NCBI GenBank assembly: GCA_020025595.1
Contig: JAHHRV010000005.1
Location: 62,001 to 126,000 of the forward strand
Reading direction: 5' to 3'
Length of the DNA stretch: 64,000 nt
From: Oscillospiraceae bacterium
GTDB taxonomy: Bacteria; Bacillota; Clostridia; Oscillospirales; Oscillospiraceae
Shown: positions 42,241 to 51,085 of the stretch, piece after piece
Layout of the letters: the number at the start of each line of letters is the position of its first letter
Numbering within the stretch: position 1 is the first letter of the stretch
Position numbers and translations under genes: made by a program
The notes under the pieces: model-generated
The model's input: the letters and a program-made list of their open reading frames with translations, nothing else
Told to the model about the DNA's origin: nothing
Database searches by the model: none

Positions 42241-42396
42241 ATGAAAAAATATACTCATATCGGTGTGTATGGTTCAACAGCAGTGCGTTTTTTCAGCAGT
42301 ATATCCGATCCTGCCCTGTTTTATGCGATTACCCTGGGATCCTTCCTATGCTTAATTATCAATGGTATCAAGAGAAATTTAATTAGGACTTTTTGA
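42241..42396 (+). CDS. 51-residue small membrane protein
   Basis: ATG 42241 lies 10 bases after AAGGAGG. The peptide starts M-K-K-Y-T-H-I-G-V-Y-G and has one hydrophobic segment (about residues 26-42, L-F-Y-A-I-T-L-G-S-F-L-C-L-I-I). It stands 56 bases before the ECF sigma gene with no terminator between and may be co-transcribed. The role is unknown. Confidence 0.6.
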   Translation: MKKYTHIGVYGSTAVRFFSSISDPALFYAITLGSFLCLIINGIKRNLIRTF

Positions 42397-42452
42397 TTCT
42401 GAACCGTATAATAAGTGAAAGGGGTAGGAGCCCCGGATTGGAGGAACGAGTG

Positions 42453-43001
42453 ATGGATAACGGTGCCAGTAGCTACCGCCGTTTCCTGGATGGTGATGAA
42501 AGTGCCTTTGATGAGCTCATGAAGGAACTATTTCATAATCTGGTATTCTTCATTGACCAATATGTACATGACATTCATACGGCAGAAGATATTGCAATCG
42601 ATGTATTTTCTGATCTGATCGTCCATAAGCATCGGTATAACTTTAGAGTAACCCTGAAAACCTATCTGTTCATGATTGGCAGAAGCCGGGCACTGGACTA
42701 CATCAGACATCGAAAAGTCATTTCTTTTACCCCGCTGTCTGAAACAGAGGAGCTTGCCGATGAAAAAAATCTGGAAGACTCGTTGCTATTTGATGAAAAA
42801 AAGCGTGCGCTTCATACAGCAATTCAACAGCTGCCGCTTGAAATGCAGACAGTCATTCATTTGGTTTATTTTGAAGGTATGTCCTATGAAGAGACGGCTA
42901 TGGTCATGAAAAAGAAGAAAAAGCAGGTAGATAATCTGCTTTACCGAGCGAAAAAGGAGCTTCGTATCCTGTTTGGAAAGGATGGGGATGCTTTACTATG
43001 A
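42453..43001 (+). CDS. ECF-type RNA polymerase sigma factor
   Basis: 182 residues. Region 2 (about 15-85) has H-T-A-E-D-I-A-I-D-V-F and region 4 (about 120-175) L-P-L-E-M-Q-T-V-I-H-L-V-Y-F-E-G-M-S-Y-E-E-T-A. It would direct transcription of a stress or envelope regulon. ATG 42453 follows GGAGG by ~9 bases; the longer frame lacks a site. Its stop overlaps the next start (ATGA), the usual arrangement with an anti-sigma gene. Confidence 0.92.
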   Translation: MDNGASSYRRFLDGDESAFDELMKELFHNLVFFIDQYVHDIHTAEDIAIDVFSDLIVHKHRYNFRVTLKTYLFMIGRSRALDYIRHRKVISFTPLSETEELADEKNLEDSLLFDEKKRALHTAIQQLPLEMQTVIHLVYFEGMSYEETAMVMKKKKKQVDNLLYRAKKELRILFGKDGDALL

Positions 43002-43519
43002 GAAGTATTGAGGAATGCAAAAAAGAAGTCCTGGCTCGCAGCGAGAAAAAAATCCGACACCGCAAAAAAATGAGAAACCGTGTTGTAGCTGGCCTAATAC
43101 CTCTTTGTATATGCATCACGATTCTTGCTGCATTGCCCTACAGCAAATCCGGTGCCATGGAAGGGCAGCAGGCGAATGGGGCGTGTGCAGACATGAATGA
43201 GGAAATAGCGGCGGAACCCAGCAGTATTCTGCAAAAGCAGGCAACGGTAACACACCGGACAGAGCAATGGGTACTGACTGAAACGCAGACAGATACGCTG
43301 TTTTTGACGCTGGAGGATTTTCTCAGCCAGGAAAGCGGTGGAGATTACGAAATAGGAGGAGAATCCTACAGTATCGAAATACCCTATGATGCCCGTGGGG
43401 GTGGAACTTTCTGCTATCAGCTGCAGGGAAATCAACTGAGTCGTGGCCATCTGAAGGTTCTCCTCAATCATGTGCAACTACAGAAAATCCTCATGCAGTT
43501 GAATGCCGCCAGACCTTAA
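42998..43519 (+). CDS. Putative membrane anti-sigma factor
   Basis: 173 residues: a short basic cytosolic part (1-27), one membrane helix (about 28-46), and an extracellular domain of ~125 residues. No zinc-type anti-sigma motif (HxxxCxxC) is visible. The role as anti-sigma is inferred from its ATGA overlap with the sigma gene and from its topology. Confidence 0.65.
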   Translation: MRSIEECKKEVLARSEKKIRHRKKMRNRVVAGLIPLCICITILAALPYSKSGAMEGQQANGACADMNEEIAAEPSSILQKQATVTHRTEQWVLTETQTDTLFLTLEDFLSQESGGDYEIGGESYSIEIPYDARGGGTFCYQLQGNQLSRGHLKVLLNHVQLQKILMQLNAARP

Positions 43520-43532
43520 AGGAGGAGAAACT

Positions 43533-44843
43533 ATGAAAAAGAAATACTGGATTATCCTTGCAGTTATATTGCTGGCTTTGGCAGTGATTCCGATTCCAAC
43601 CGGAGTTTATGAGGACGGCGGTACCAGAGTTTATCAGGCGCTGACCTATAAAATTGTGGATTGGAACCGCATTTATACGGATGGCGGCAATGGCATTTAT
43701 CACAAGACCCGTGTGTATTTGATTCCCCATTGCTGGCAGCCTCTGGACAGTCTGTGGGAGCGGGAAGAAGAAAGTATGGAGCACACGCTCCGGGGAACCG
43801 TAACAGAGCTCCACGGAGAAAATGTAACCGTTTCTGCTAATGATCCAGCGCATACCGGGGATTTTACATTTTCAGCCGAAGCTCTGGAGCCGCTGGACAT
43901 TCAACCGGGTTCCCATGTCATGGTAACCTATGTCGGTTCTGCTGCGGAGACGGCACCCAAGCAGATTACAGCCGTTCGCTGGAGTTTCGACCGGGATTCC
44001 CGTCCGGCTTCCTTTGACGGAGGCTGGATGGAGGAAACGCCTGTGGAAGAGGGAAGTGACCGTCTGCCGGCGGATGTTGTCATAACAGAAATATATTCAA
44101 ACTGCTTTTTTGCACAGCCAGTGATTCCGCTGCCCTATACCATCAAAATCAATGGTGTCTTACCGGATAATTGGTGCATCGGAGATCAGGTAAAAGTCAC
44201 TTACAAAAATCAGAGATATAACGCTGAAATCCAGCGGGCCGAAGCGGATCTGGTTACCATCGGGCCCAGTGATTTTGAATTAGAGCCGGGAGTTGCCTAT
44301 AAGCCCGTCATCTATCTCTACCCGGAGCAGGAGACAGAAGTCGCAGTCAATCTGAAGCTGGATGGACAGTTGACCTGCACCTATCCCGCCTATCGTGACG
44401 GATGGAATGTGACTGCACAGCCGGACGGCACACTGACCGATGAAAGCGGAATGACTTACAATTATCTTTACTGGGAGGGAGAAACCGATACGCAGTATGA
44501 TTTTTCAAAGGGCTTCTGCGTGCCGGGAGAAGAGACTGCCGCCTTTCTGGAAAAGGCGCTGTCTCAGCTGGGGCTTAGCCGGCGGGAGGCCAACGAGTTC
44601 ATCGTCTATTGGCTGCCGCTGATGCAGGACAATCCCTATAATATCATCGCATTTCAGGAGGATTGCTACCGGGATTCAGCGAAGCTCGTGGTATCCCCGG
44701 AACCTGATACCCTTATTCGAGTGTTTATGGCATGGAAGCCCTCAGAGCAGCAAATTTCCATGGAGCCGCAGGATCTGGCAGCGCCCCGGCGGAACGGTTT
44801 TACCGTTGTGGAGTGGGGCGGTACCATGGTTCCTATTCCTTGA
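43533..44843 (+). CDS. Exported protein with a conserved C-terminal Y-L-Y-P domain
   Basis: 436 residues from ATG 43533 (AAGGAGGAG). The membrane/signal segment is at about 4-22. Two beta-rich parts (about 75-245) are followed by a domain starting K-P-V-I-Y-L-Y-P and including W-N-V-T-A-x-P-D-G-T and N-E-F-I-V-Y-W-L-P-L-M, a pattern I recall from uncharacterised clostridial surface proteins. It is probably the sensed or produced envelope component of the sigma operon, 13 bases after the anti-sigma gene. The function is unknown. Confidence 0.7.
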   Translation: MKKKYWIILAVILLALAVIPIPTGVYEDGGTRVYQALTYKIVDWNRIYTDGGNGIYHKTRVYLIPHCWQPLDSLWEREEESMEHTLRGTVTELHGENVTVSANDPAHTGDFTFSAEALEPLDIQPGSHVMVTYVGSAAETAPKQITAVRWSFDRDSRPASFDGGWMEETPVEEGSDRLPADVVITEIYSNCFFAQPVIPLPYTIKINGVLPDNWCIGDQVKVTYKNQRYNAEIQRAEADLVTIGPSDFELEPGVAYKPVIYLYPEQETEVAVNLKLDGQLTCTYPAYRDGWNVTAQPDGTLTDESGMTYNYLYWEGETDTQYDFSKGFCVPGEETAAFLEKALSQLGLSRREANEFIVYWLPLMQDNPYNIIAFQEDCYRDSAKLVVSPEPDTLIRVFMAWKPSEQQISMEPQDLAAPRRNGFTVVEWGGTMVPIP

Positions 44844-44856
44844 TCCGAATAAATTG

Positions 44857-44898
44857 TCTGGTGAGTTGCTTTCCAAAGTGACTCACCAGATTTCTTTT
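44857..44898 (+). terminator. Terminator of the ECF sigma operon
   Basis: A 10-bp stem (44857-44866 with 44881-44890) with inner pairs and TTTCTTTT. From 44899 to 45115 nothing else was recognised. Confidence 0.85.
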
Positions 44899-45115
44899 GC
44901 TTTGCGTTTTTCGGTTCTAAGACTGAATTTCTCCTTGTTGCGGACAGAACGGAAATGCTCACTGCATGGTATATGAGGCAGCCGCATTAAGGACTCAACT
45001 AGATACTGAATCCTAAATATTGTGTTTTTTCGTAATTTTTCATAGAATTGCAAACGGTAAAGTGTAAATTATCTGGAGAAATAAAATTGTTACGACCGTA
45101 CAGCCCGTAGAATTT

Positions 45116-45145
45116 GATGCAGGAAAGATGCAGTTATGATATAGT
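45116..45145 (+). promoter_or_regulatory. Predicted operator/promoter of two-component module 2
   Basis: GATGCAG at 45116-45122 repeats at 45127-45133 (11-bp period), and a third GAT follows at 45138. TATAGT (45140-45145) is a fair -10. The spacing is that of PhoB/OmpR-type binding sites, suggesting autoregulation. Confidence 0.5.
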
Positions 45146-45174
45146 GTAATTATCATAAGTTGGAGGGAGGAGAC

Positions 45175-45831
45175 ATGATGATCGATATTTTAATTGTGGA
45201 GGATGAAATGCCGATCCGTGAGCTGCTTCGCATGAGCCTGACCGGAGCCGGATACCGCTGCATCTGCTGTGATAATGGCCTGAAGGCAGCTGATCTGCTG
45301 GAGGGAAATACATATGACCTGATTTTACTGGATATCATGCTGCCCGGAATGGACGGCTTTGAACTCATGGAGTTCATTCGGTTGCTGGATATTCCGACCA
45401 TTTTTATTACAGCCAAACGGGATGTATCTGACAAAGTGAAAGGCCTCAGGATGGGGGCCGAGGATTATATCGTGAAGCCCTTTGACATTCAGGAGCTGCT
45501 TGCCCGGGTGGAGGGTGTTCTTCGCAGACATGGAAAGCTGGATGCGCAGCTGTCAGTCGGGGGCCTCGAAATCAACACGGAATCGATGCAGGTATCAAGA
45601 GCCGGCGAAGTGATTCCGCTGACACACAAAGAGTATGAAATTTTACTGCTATTCGCCAGAAATCCGGGGATCGTGCTGTATAAAACGGTCATCTATGAAC
45701 GGATTTGGGGAGGCGAGTACCCGGAGCACACCCGGACCGTAGAACTTCATGTGCAGCGGATGAAAAAGAAGGTTGGCTGGGAAGAGAAAATTAAGCCCGT
45801 TTATGCGGTTGGCTACCGTCTGGAGGTTTAG
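45175..45831 (+). CDS. OmpR-family response regulator (module 2)
   Basis: 218 residues: receiver domain with E9/D10 and phospho-acceptor D53 (L-L-D-I-M-L-P-G-M), conserved V-K-P-F, and a winged-helix domain with L-T-H-K-E-Y-E-I-L. It is clearly paralogous to the regulator at 21085-21741, with long identical stretches such as H-K-E-Y-E. ATG 45175 is preceded by GGAGGGAGGAG. Confidence 0.94.
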   Translation: MMIDILIVEDEMPIRELLRMSLTGAGYRCICCDNGLKAADLLEGNTYDLILLDIMLPGMDGFELMEFIRLLDIPTIFITAKRDVSDKVKGLRMGAEDYIVKPFDIQELLARVEGVLRRHGKLDAQLSVGGLEINTESMQVSRAGEVIPLTHKEYEILLLFARNPGIVLYKTVIYERIWGGEYPEHTRTVELHVQRMKKKVGWEEKIKPVYAVGYRLEV

Positions 45832-45833
45832 AA

Positions 45834-47216
45834 ATGCGATTCCGAACGAAACTGGTGCTTTGGATCAGCGTAGTACTGGCGCTCAGTCTGGGAATCAGCG
45901 GAACGGCGCTCATTGTGTCCTCCTTTGAATCCGCTTTGCAGGCGGAAGAGGAAAATGCGCGTGAAAATCAGAAGAATCTACATCAGATGCTGGGACTTCT
46001 GACTCTGGCAGATGAATCCGATTCTGTTGATCTCCATGAGTCTCTCGATAAACTGATGCAGGATCAAAAGCAACCGATTTGCTTCCGAATAGATCAGGAA
46101 GTCTTATATGAGCATCAGGCATCCCTGCTGCCCAGCAATCTGTCAGTGGCAAAGCCAGGCACCTGCTCCGTCATGGTGCTGGAGGATGTGCATGGCCCGG
46201 CACTGCTGGTTCAAAGCGCTATGGAGCATCACGGAAATCTCTATGATATTCAGCTGCGGCAGGATCTTACCGAAATCTATCGCAATCGGGATAATCAGGT
46301 CGCGTTTTTCGTCCGGATTTATCTGGCAGTTCTGGGAATCGGAATTTTGGGAGCGCTGGTTATTTCCAGGTTTTTGACGAAGCCGCTGCGGATGCTGCAA
46401 CAGACCGTCCGGCAGATTTCAGATGGCAACCTTTCAATTCGAACTGGGATTCATTCCCGGGACGAGTTTGAGGCGCTGTCCCGGGATTTTAATTCTATGG
46501 CAGATCATCTGCAGAGCAATATTGAGGATCTGGAAAAACAGATGGAGCAGCAGCGCTCGTTCATGGGTGCCTTTTCCCACGAACTCAAGACACCAATGAC
46601 AGCCATGATTGGATATGCAGACCTATTAAGGCAGGACAGTCTGTCGGCAGCAGATCGGATGCAGGCGGCAGACTATATCTTTTCGGAGGGAAAACGGCTG
46701 GAGCGTCTGTCCCACAAACTGCTGCAGCTTCTGCTGGTGCAGAATGAACCGCTTCAGCTGCGGCAGACAGCGCTGAGCACTCTTGTGAATGAAGTTCAGG
46801 AGAGTATTCGTCCGAAGCTTGACCTGGTTCAGCTTTCCGTAACCGTGGAAGATGCAGTGGTGTGGGTGGAGCCGGATCTCACCAAATCCCTCCTGCTCAA
46901 TCTGCTGGACAACGCCATCAAAGCAGTTCGTTCCGATGGAACCATCGTTCTGACTGCAAAACCAATCCCGAGCGGCTGTGTGTTTTCCATAGCAGACAAT
47001 GGAAGAGGCATGGAACAAGCTGAGCTGGAGCGAATCACAGAGCCGTTCTACCGGGTGGACAAATCCCGTTCCCGGCTGCAGGGCGGTGCGGGACTGGGAT
47101 TGGCGCTGTGCCGTGAAATTGTTCATCTGCACAAAGGGCAGCTTCGATTTGAGAGCGCACCGGGTGTGGGAACCAGGGTGACGGTAACACTCTTCGGGGA
47201 GGGAGGAATATCATGA
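45834..47216 (+). CDS. Sensor histidine kinase (module 2)
   Basis: 460 residues. Membrane helices at about 8-28 and 157-178 bracket an extracellular sensor; then a HAMP region, H box F-S-H-E-L-K-T-P-M, N box L-L-D-N-A-I-K-A and G boxes G-R-G-M-E and G-A-G-L-G-L-A-L. It starts 3 bases after the regulator stop and overlaps the next gene by four. It is paralogous to the kinase at 19688-21088. Confidence 0.93.
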   Translation: MRFRTKLVLWISVVLALSLGISGTALIVSSFESALQAEEENARENQKNLHQMLGLLTLADESDSVDLHESLDKLMQDQKQPICFRIDQEVLYEHQASLLPSNLSVAKPGTCSVMVLEDVHGPALLVQSAMEHHGNLYDIQLRQDLTEIYRNRDNQVAFFVRIYLAVLGIGILGALVISRFLTKPLRMLQQTVRQISDGNLSIRTGIHSRDEFEALSRDFNSMADHLQSNIEDLEKQMEQQRSFMGAFSHELKTPMTAMIGYADLLRQDSLSAADRMQAADYIFSEGKRLERLSHKLLQLLLVQNEPLQLRQTALSTLVNEVQESIRPKLDLVQLSVTVEDAVVWVEPDLTKSLLLNLLDNAIKAVRSDGTIVLTAKPIPSGCVFSIADNGRGMEQAELERITEPFYRVDKSRSRLQGGAGLGLALCREIVHLHKGQLRFESAPGVGTRVTVTLFGEGGIS

Positions 47217-47932
47217 GGGGTCGATTCAGCAAGGGCGTGTTTTTGGCATTCTTTCTGGTGATTCTCACGGCCTGCGGATGTCTGCCGTCGATCGTGCTCC
47301 GGCTTGCCGATACACAGCACCGGGACACAGAGCAGATTTCTCAGATGAATGTGAATCTTCCCGAGCGGATGGAAAAGGATCTGAGCATGGAGGAAAAGCT
47401 GCTGCTTCTGGACGGCGTTTGGATTGATCTGAAGGAAGGGCACAAATCTCCGCAGCAGATTCAAGAAGATGTGCGTGCACAGCTGGATCAGTACGAGGCG
47501 CATGGACTGATTCCCGATACACTTTTGGAGATGCCTTTTACCTTTACGCCGTTTCTGTGCTGCAATAAGGAACACCCGGAGCAGAATAATACGGTCTGGA
47601 TTCTCGCCTCCGGGAATGGGGATTACGAGGAACTGGAAAGCATCGGGCTGACTGTGGATGAGGAAACCGGACACATCCTAGAAATCAATGTGACGGCTCC
47701 CGGGCTGTTCGACGAGGAAATGATTTCTTCACAGGTTTCCGAAGCAGGCTCGGTATTCTTAGATAACCTGGGTTTTGCGCAGCTTACCGGGATCAGCCTG
47801 AGCGGGCAGCAGTGCGCTTCTGTGGAATACACAATTGAGTCAGAAAGCGAACCGGGCACGGTACTTGGTACACTGACAGTTTGTATGGAACAGGATCAGT
47901 TTTATACACATTTTCAGATGATGCAGCCCTGA
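47213..47932 (+). CDS. Lipoprotein-like accessory protein of module 2
   Basis: 239 residues with a signal peptide and lipobox L-T-A-C (Cys21); the mature part is an unrecognised extracellular domain. It is translationally coupled to the kinase (ATGA), exactly as the accessory protein of module 1. A role in sensing with the kinase is inferred from context. Confidence 0.7.
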   Translation: MRGRFSKGVFLAFFLVILTACGCLPSIVLRLADTQHRDTEQISQMNVNLPERMEKDLSMEEKLLLLDGVWIDLKEGHKSPQQIQEDVRAQLDQYEAHGLIPDTLLEMPFTFTPFLCCNKEHPEQNNTVWILASGNGDYEELESIGLTVDEETGHILEINVTAPGLFDEEMISSQVSEAGSVFLDNLGFAQLTGISLSGQQCASVEYTIESESEPGTVLGTLTVCMEQDQFYTHFQMMQP

Positions 47933-47954
47933 TGCAGAATCTGCCTGAAAGATG

Positions 47955-48007
47955 ATGCACCCTTTTTCTATGATGGGATTAACCCAATAGAAGAAGGGTG
48001 CATTTTC
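47955..48007 (+). terminator. Hairpin terminator close to the L,D-transpeptidase start
   Basis: A long stem of ~15 bp with one T-G pair (ATGCACCCTT at 47955-47964, right arm ending 48003) and TTTT. It ends 18 bases before the next ATG, leaving no room for a promoter, so read-through must express that gene. Confidence 0.75.
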
Positions 48008-48025
48008 TGAATGGAGGGATTTCTC

Positions 48026-49627
48026 ATGAAAAAAGCTGCATGGATGATTAGCTTTTGTACGCTTGTGCTTTTGGCGGCAGGATGTGCAAGGGAGACAGTC
48101 CTGTCCGATACTACGGCTGCAACAACCGGCACATCAGTCGTAACGGTGCCTGAAATGACCACTGTGCCTCCAACAGTGCCCTCCTCACTGGTTCTTCCGG
48201 ATTCGTTTGAGGTATTCAGAAGCCCAGAGGAAATCTATGTATTTCCGTATTTGGAGGTGGATCTGTTACAGGCAAAGGAGGCCGCAGGAAAGGCTGCGGA
48301 GCTGTTTGCGGCTGAGCCCGGAGTGAAAACATTTTACCGGGAATGTCTGGAGTTTGACCCCATCCTGACCGACATTCATGTGCGGCAGCAAATCGCTGAA
48401 AAACAGATTCCGGGCTGGACGGAGGAAGATTACTATCGTCACTTTATCTCATTCACACTGGTATACACCGCGACCTATGACCATAGCCTGACATTTGTTC
48501 CGGATGCATCGCACCAGGCCGTGGGCATCCATCTGATTCGCCAGAGTATGAAGGATGCATGGAGCGTGCACAGCACCGGAGTGCCCGTTTCCGATTATTC
48601 CCAGGTGCTGACAGAGCCGATTTTGCCGGATACGGTCGAGCCCTTGGAAGAACGAATTCTGGCAGTGTATGGTCCGGTGGGGGATGAATACTGGGCTTAT
48701 CAGGAGTCCGGCGAAACGGAGGCGGTTTACCTGCGCAAGTATACGGCATCTGTGACGCCCCTGGAGCAGAGCGAGCAACCAGCTTCGCCCATTGAAACAG
48801 CATTCGTGGAACAGACGGAACCGGAGCCGACAGATGCGCCTGTTTTGCGGGAGTCCGTGTTCCAGACAGGAAGCCCCATATCTCCCCAGCCGGGAGATAC
48901 CACGGCCACATGGAATCCCGGGAAGGCGGATGCTTATCCGGAAGATTTCGACTGTACACCGGAGCAGTTTTTTGAAAAATGGCTGGATGTGGAGGGCCTG
49001 ACCTTTCAGGAGCTGATGGATCGGGGCTGCAGCCAGCTGGTGATCGTGTCTGCGCAGAAGTCGGACGGAGTAGAAACGCTGACTACCTGCTATGAGCAGG
49101 ACCCAAACGGCAACTGGAACGCTGTGGATGGCTTGATTCAGATGATGGGGCACACCGGCTCCAACGGAATCTGCCATGAGCGCAAACGCAATACAAATAC
49201 CTCTCCGGCAGGTTTGTGGAAGCTGGGAACCGCATTTGGAAACGCGGCTGAACCCGATGGCCTGCATATTCCGTGGAGACAGATCACACCCCAGTCGGAC
49301 TGGGTTTGCGATGCTGATTCCATTTACTTCAATACCTGGCAGGAGCGGAATGATCCGGCACTTTCGGAAGGATGGAACTACGGGGATGTGGAACATCTGG
49401 AAGACTATCCCAATGCCTATGCGTATGCCTGTGTCATCGAATTCAATACGGCTCCCTATACGATTCCCGACCGGGGCTGTGCAATTTTCTTCCATTGCAG
49501 CCGGGGAGCTACAGGCGGCTGCATTGGTCTTTCCCAGCGTGACATGGTACAGGTTCTCCAATGGATGGATGCAGAACAGAATCCATTCATTCTGATCACA
49601 GGCGAGCAAAAGCATTGCTCTGAATGA
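48026..49627 (+). CDS. Lipoprotein with L,D-transpeptidase (YkuD-like) domain
   Basis: 533 residues. Signal peptide with lipobox L-A-A-G-C (Cys20), a Thr/Val-rich linker, ~250 residues of unknown fold and a Pro/Glu-rich linker. A C-terminal catalytic domain carries H490-C-S-R-G-A-T-G-G-C499-I-G-L. The His...Cys pair in H-x(5-6)-G-C matches ErfK/YbiS/YkuD enzymes, which form 3-3 cross-links or process peptidoglycan peptides. ATG 48026 (GGAGGG, 7 bases) is preferred over ATG 48011. Its position behind module 2 suggests that this system controls wall cross-linking. Confidence 0.82.
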   Translation: MKKAAWMISFCTLVLLAAGCARETVLSDTTAATTGTSVVTVPEMTTVPPTVPSSLVLPDSFEVFRSPEEIYVFPYLEVDLLQAKEAAGKAAELFAAEPGVKTFYRECLEFDPILTDIHVRQQIAEKQIPGWTEEDYYRHFISFTLVYTATYDHSLTFVPDASHQAVGIHLIRQSMKDAWSVHSTGVPVSDYSQVLTEPILPDTVEPLEERILAVYGPVGDEYWAYQESGETEAVYLRKYTASVTPLEQSEQPASPIETAFVEQTEPEPTDAPVLRESVFQTGSPISPQPGDTTATWNPGKADAYPEDFDCTPEQFFEKWLDVEGLTFQELMDRGCSQLVIVSAQKSDGVETLTTCYEQDPNGNWNAVDGLIQMMGHTGSNGICHERKRNTNTSPAGLWKLGTAFGNAAEPDGLHIPWRQITPQSDWVCDADSIYFNTWQERNDPALSEGWNYGDVEHLEDYPNAYAYACVIEFNTAPYTIPDRGCAIFFHCSRGATGGCIGLSQRDMVQVLQWMDAEQNPFILITGEQKHCSE

Positions 49628-49912
49628 TCGAAATAGCTCATCATTGTTCTATCAAGAAGTAACTGCGTGTTAGATATATGCGGATAAATCTGTCCGAAAT
49701 CACCCATAAGCACAATACCACCCCTTGCGACAATCCATGATTTATACGAGGGCGTTTCTTCCATACCGCATAGGGCACTGCCGGTACTGAAACAGCATCC
49801 GAAAGAAGCTGTAGCGCAATATAACCGCGATCTTACCCCATGGAATCGACAGGTCAGAGAGAAATAGAGAACCGCCGCTATGGTGTTACCCATGCGGCGG
49901 TTGCACACATTG
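49628..49912. other. Intergenic region with a hairpin between convergent genes
   Basis: AACCGCCGC (49870-49878) pairs with GCGGCGGTT (49894-49902), plus an inner ATGG/CCAT. On the minus strand it is followed by T-rich sequence and may terminate the glycosylase operon. Nothing else was recognised. Confidence 0.5.
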
Positions 49913-51070
49913 TTATGCCTTATTAAATATTTCAAAGCGCTTAATCGCAGATGCCAGGCTATTCTCTATGGTTTTTGTCAATTCCACAGTGGGCTCAAAC
50001 CATATATTAGAAACATTTAATTTCTTGGATTTTCTGTCATATTTCATCTCTATTCTACCAATAAAGCTCTCTCCGTAAAGAATTGGCAATACATAATATC
50101 CATACTTGCGTTCTGATGCAGGTGTATATATTTCCCATTTGTAATCAAAGTCCCAAACGGCTTTTATCAAATTTCGATCCCACATCATATTGTCTAAAGG
50201 AGCTATAAATTCACAACGCGGCGTTTCATGTCCTTTTTCTTTCATATAATCAATAATCTTTATATCTTCGGTACGACAATATAATGGATCTTTCATATTC
50301 TCCGCTTTAATGGAAACGATATGGGATTCGGACAGAAGTTCTGCAAAAATAGTGTTTCGTTCATTTGCTTTCAAGCCTGGAATCCCAAGCCAAGCATCAG
50401 ATGCCCGATTCCACATGAATCCCAAGGAACCGATCCTTTGCAAAACACGCCATTTTTTATGGTCAAAATCATTGGGGTATGGGTCTGCTTCCCTTAGAAT
50501 ATCTTCTGGCAGGCACTTCTCAATCAAATCATAATACTTAATATTTCCTTCCTTATGATGGATTGCTAATTCTCCGCTAAAATACATATGTTCAAGTGCT
50601 GCCCGTGAAAGTTTGGTTTTACTCCAATACCAGTCAACCTTTTGAGACAAATTCAGGTCAGAAGAGCAAAGCGGACCGCTCTCAGAAACAGCCGCAATGA
50701 TTTGGCCATGTACCTGTTGGATATCATCGTGACTTCGTTCCCAATTACGATGATATGCCCTTTCTCGTTCAAAATACTTCCAGTTTTCTATCGGGATAAT
50801 GGAGAGGTTTTTATCAAAGTAATCCAGTAATTTTCGATCGCAATACAACAATTCATATAGCATTTGTTTGGTAAAGCCTTTGACTCTGGACTGCAAAACA
50901 ATCTCTGAATTCTTTCCGCACACATCAATCGGGTCAAACTGAATACAGCCTGCCTGTCGGATGAACTCAAGAACGCCGCTTTTTCCTATAAATCTATGAT
51001 TCCCTAGTAGCCCCTGCTTATATAGGATAAATTTCCGGACATCGTCGTTATTGAGATATATTTCCTCCAT
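49913..51070 (-). CDS. YcaQ/AlkX-like winged-helix DNA glycosylase
   Basis: 385 residues of the HTH_42 (YcaQ/AlkZ) family. The catalytic Q-x-Q/D motif of these enzymes appears as Q44-F-D46 in G-C-I-Q-F-D-P-I, the QxD form found in E. coli YcaQ (AlkX) rather than the QxQ of AlkZ. Such enzymes unhook interstrand DNA crosslinks and excise alkylated purines. It is the second gene after a GNAT (15-base gap), under a regulator with a palindromic operator. The pairing of a DNA-repair glycosylase with an acetyltransferase suggests defence against a DNA-damaging natural product. Confidence 0.82.
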   Translation of the reverse strand: MEEIYLNNDDVRKFILYKQGLLGNHRFIGKSGVLEFIRQAGCIQFDPIDVCGKNSEIVLQSRVKGFTKQMLYELLYCDRKLLDYFDKNLSIIPIENWKYFERERAYHRNWERSHDDIQQVHGQIIAAVSESGPLCSSDLNLSQKVDWYWSKTKLSRAALEHMYFSGELAIHHKEGNIKYYDLIEKCLPEDILREADPYPNDFDHKKWRVLQRIGSLGFMWNRASDAWLGIPGLKANERNTIFAELLSESHIVSIKAENMKDPLYCRTEDIKIIDYMKEKGHETPRCEFIAPLDNMMWDRNLIKAVWDFDYKWEIYTPASERKYGYYVLPILYGESFIGRIEMKYDRKSKKLNVSNIWFEPTVELTKTIENSLASAIKRFEIFNKA

Positions 51071-51085
51071 TTTAACTCCTCGCTT

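Noticed and set aside
48449..49615. 388-codon minus-strand ORF opposite the L,D-transpeptidase
   Set aside because: Shadow frame; the plus strand has a signal peptide, lipobox and the catalytic His-Cys motif.
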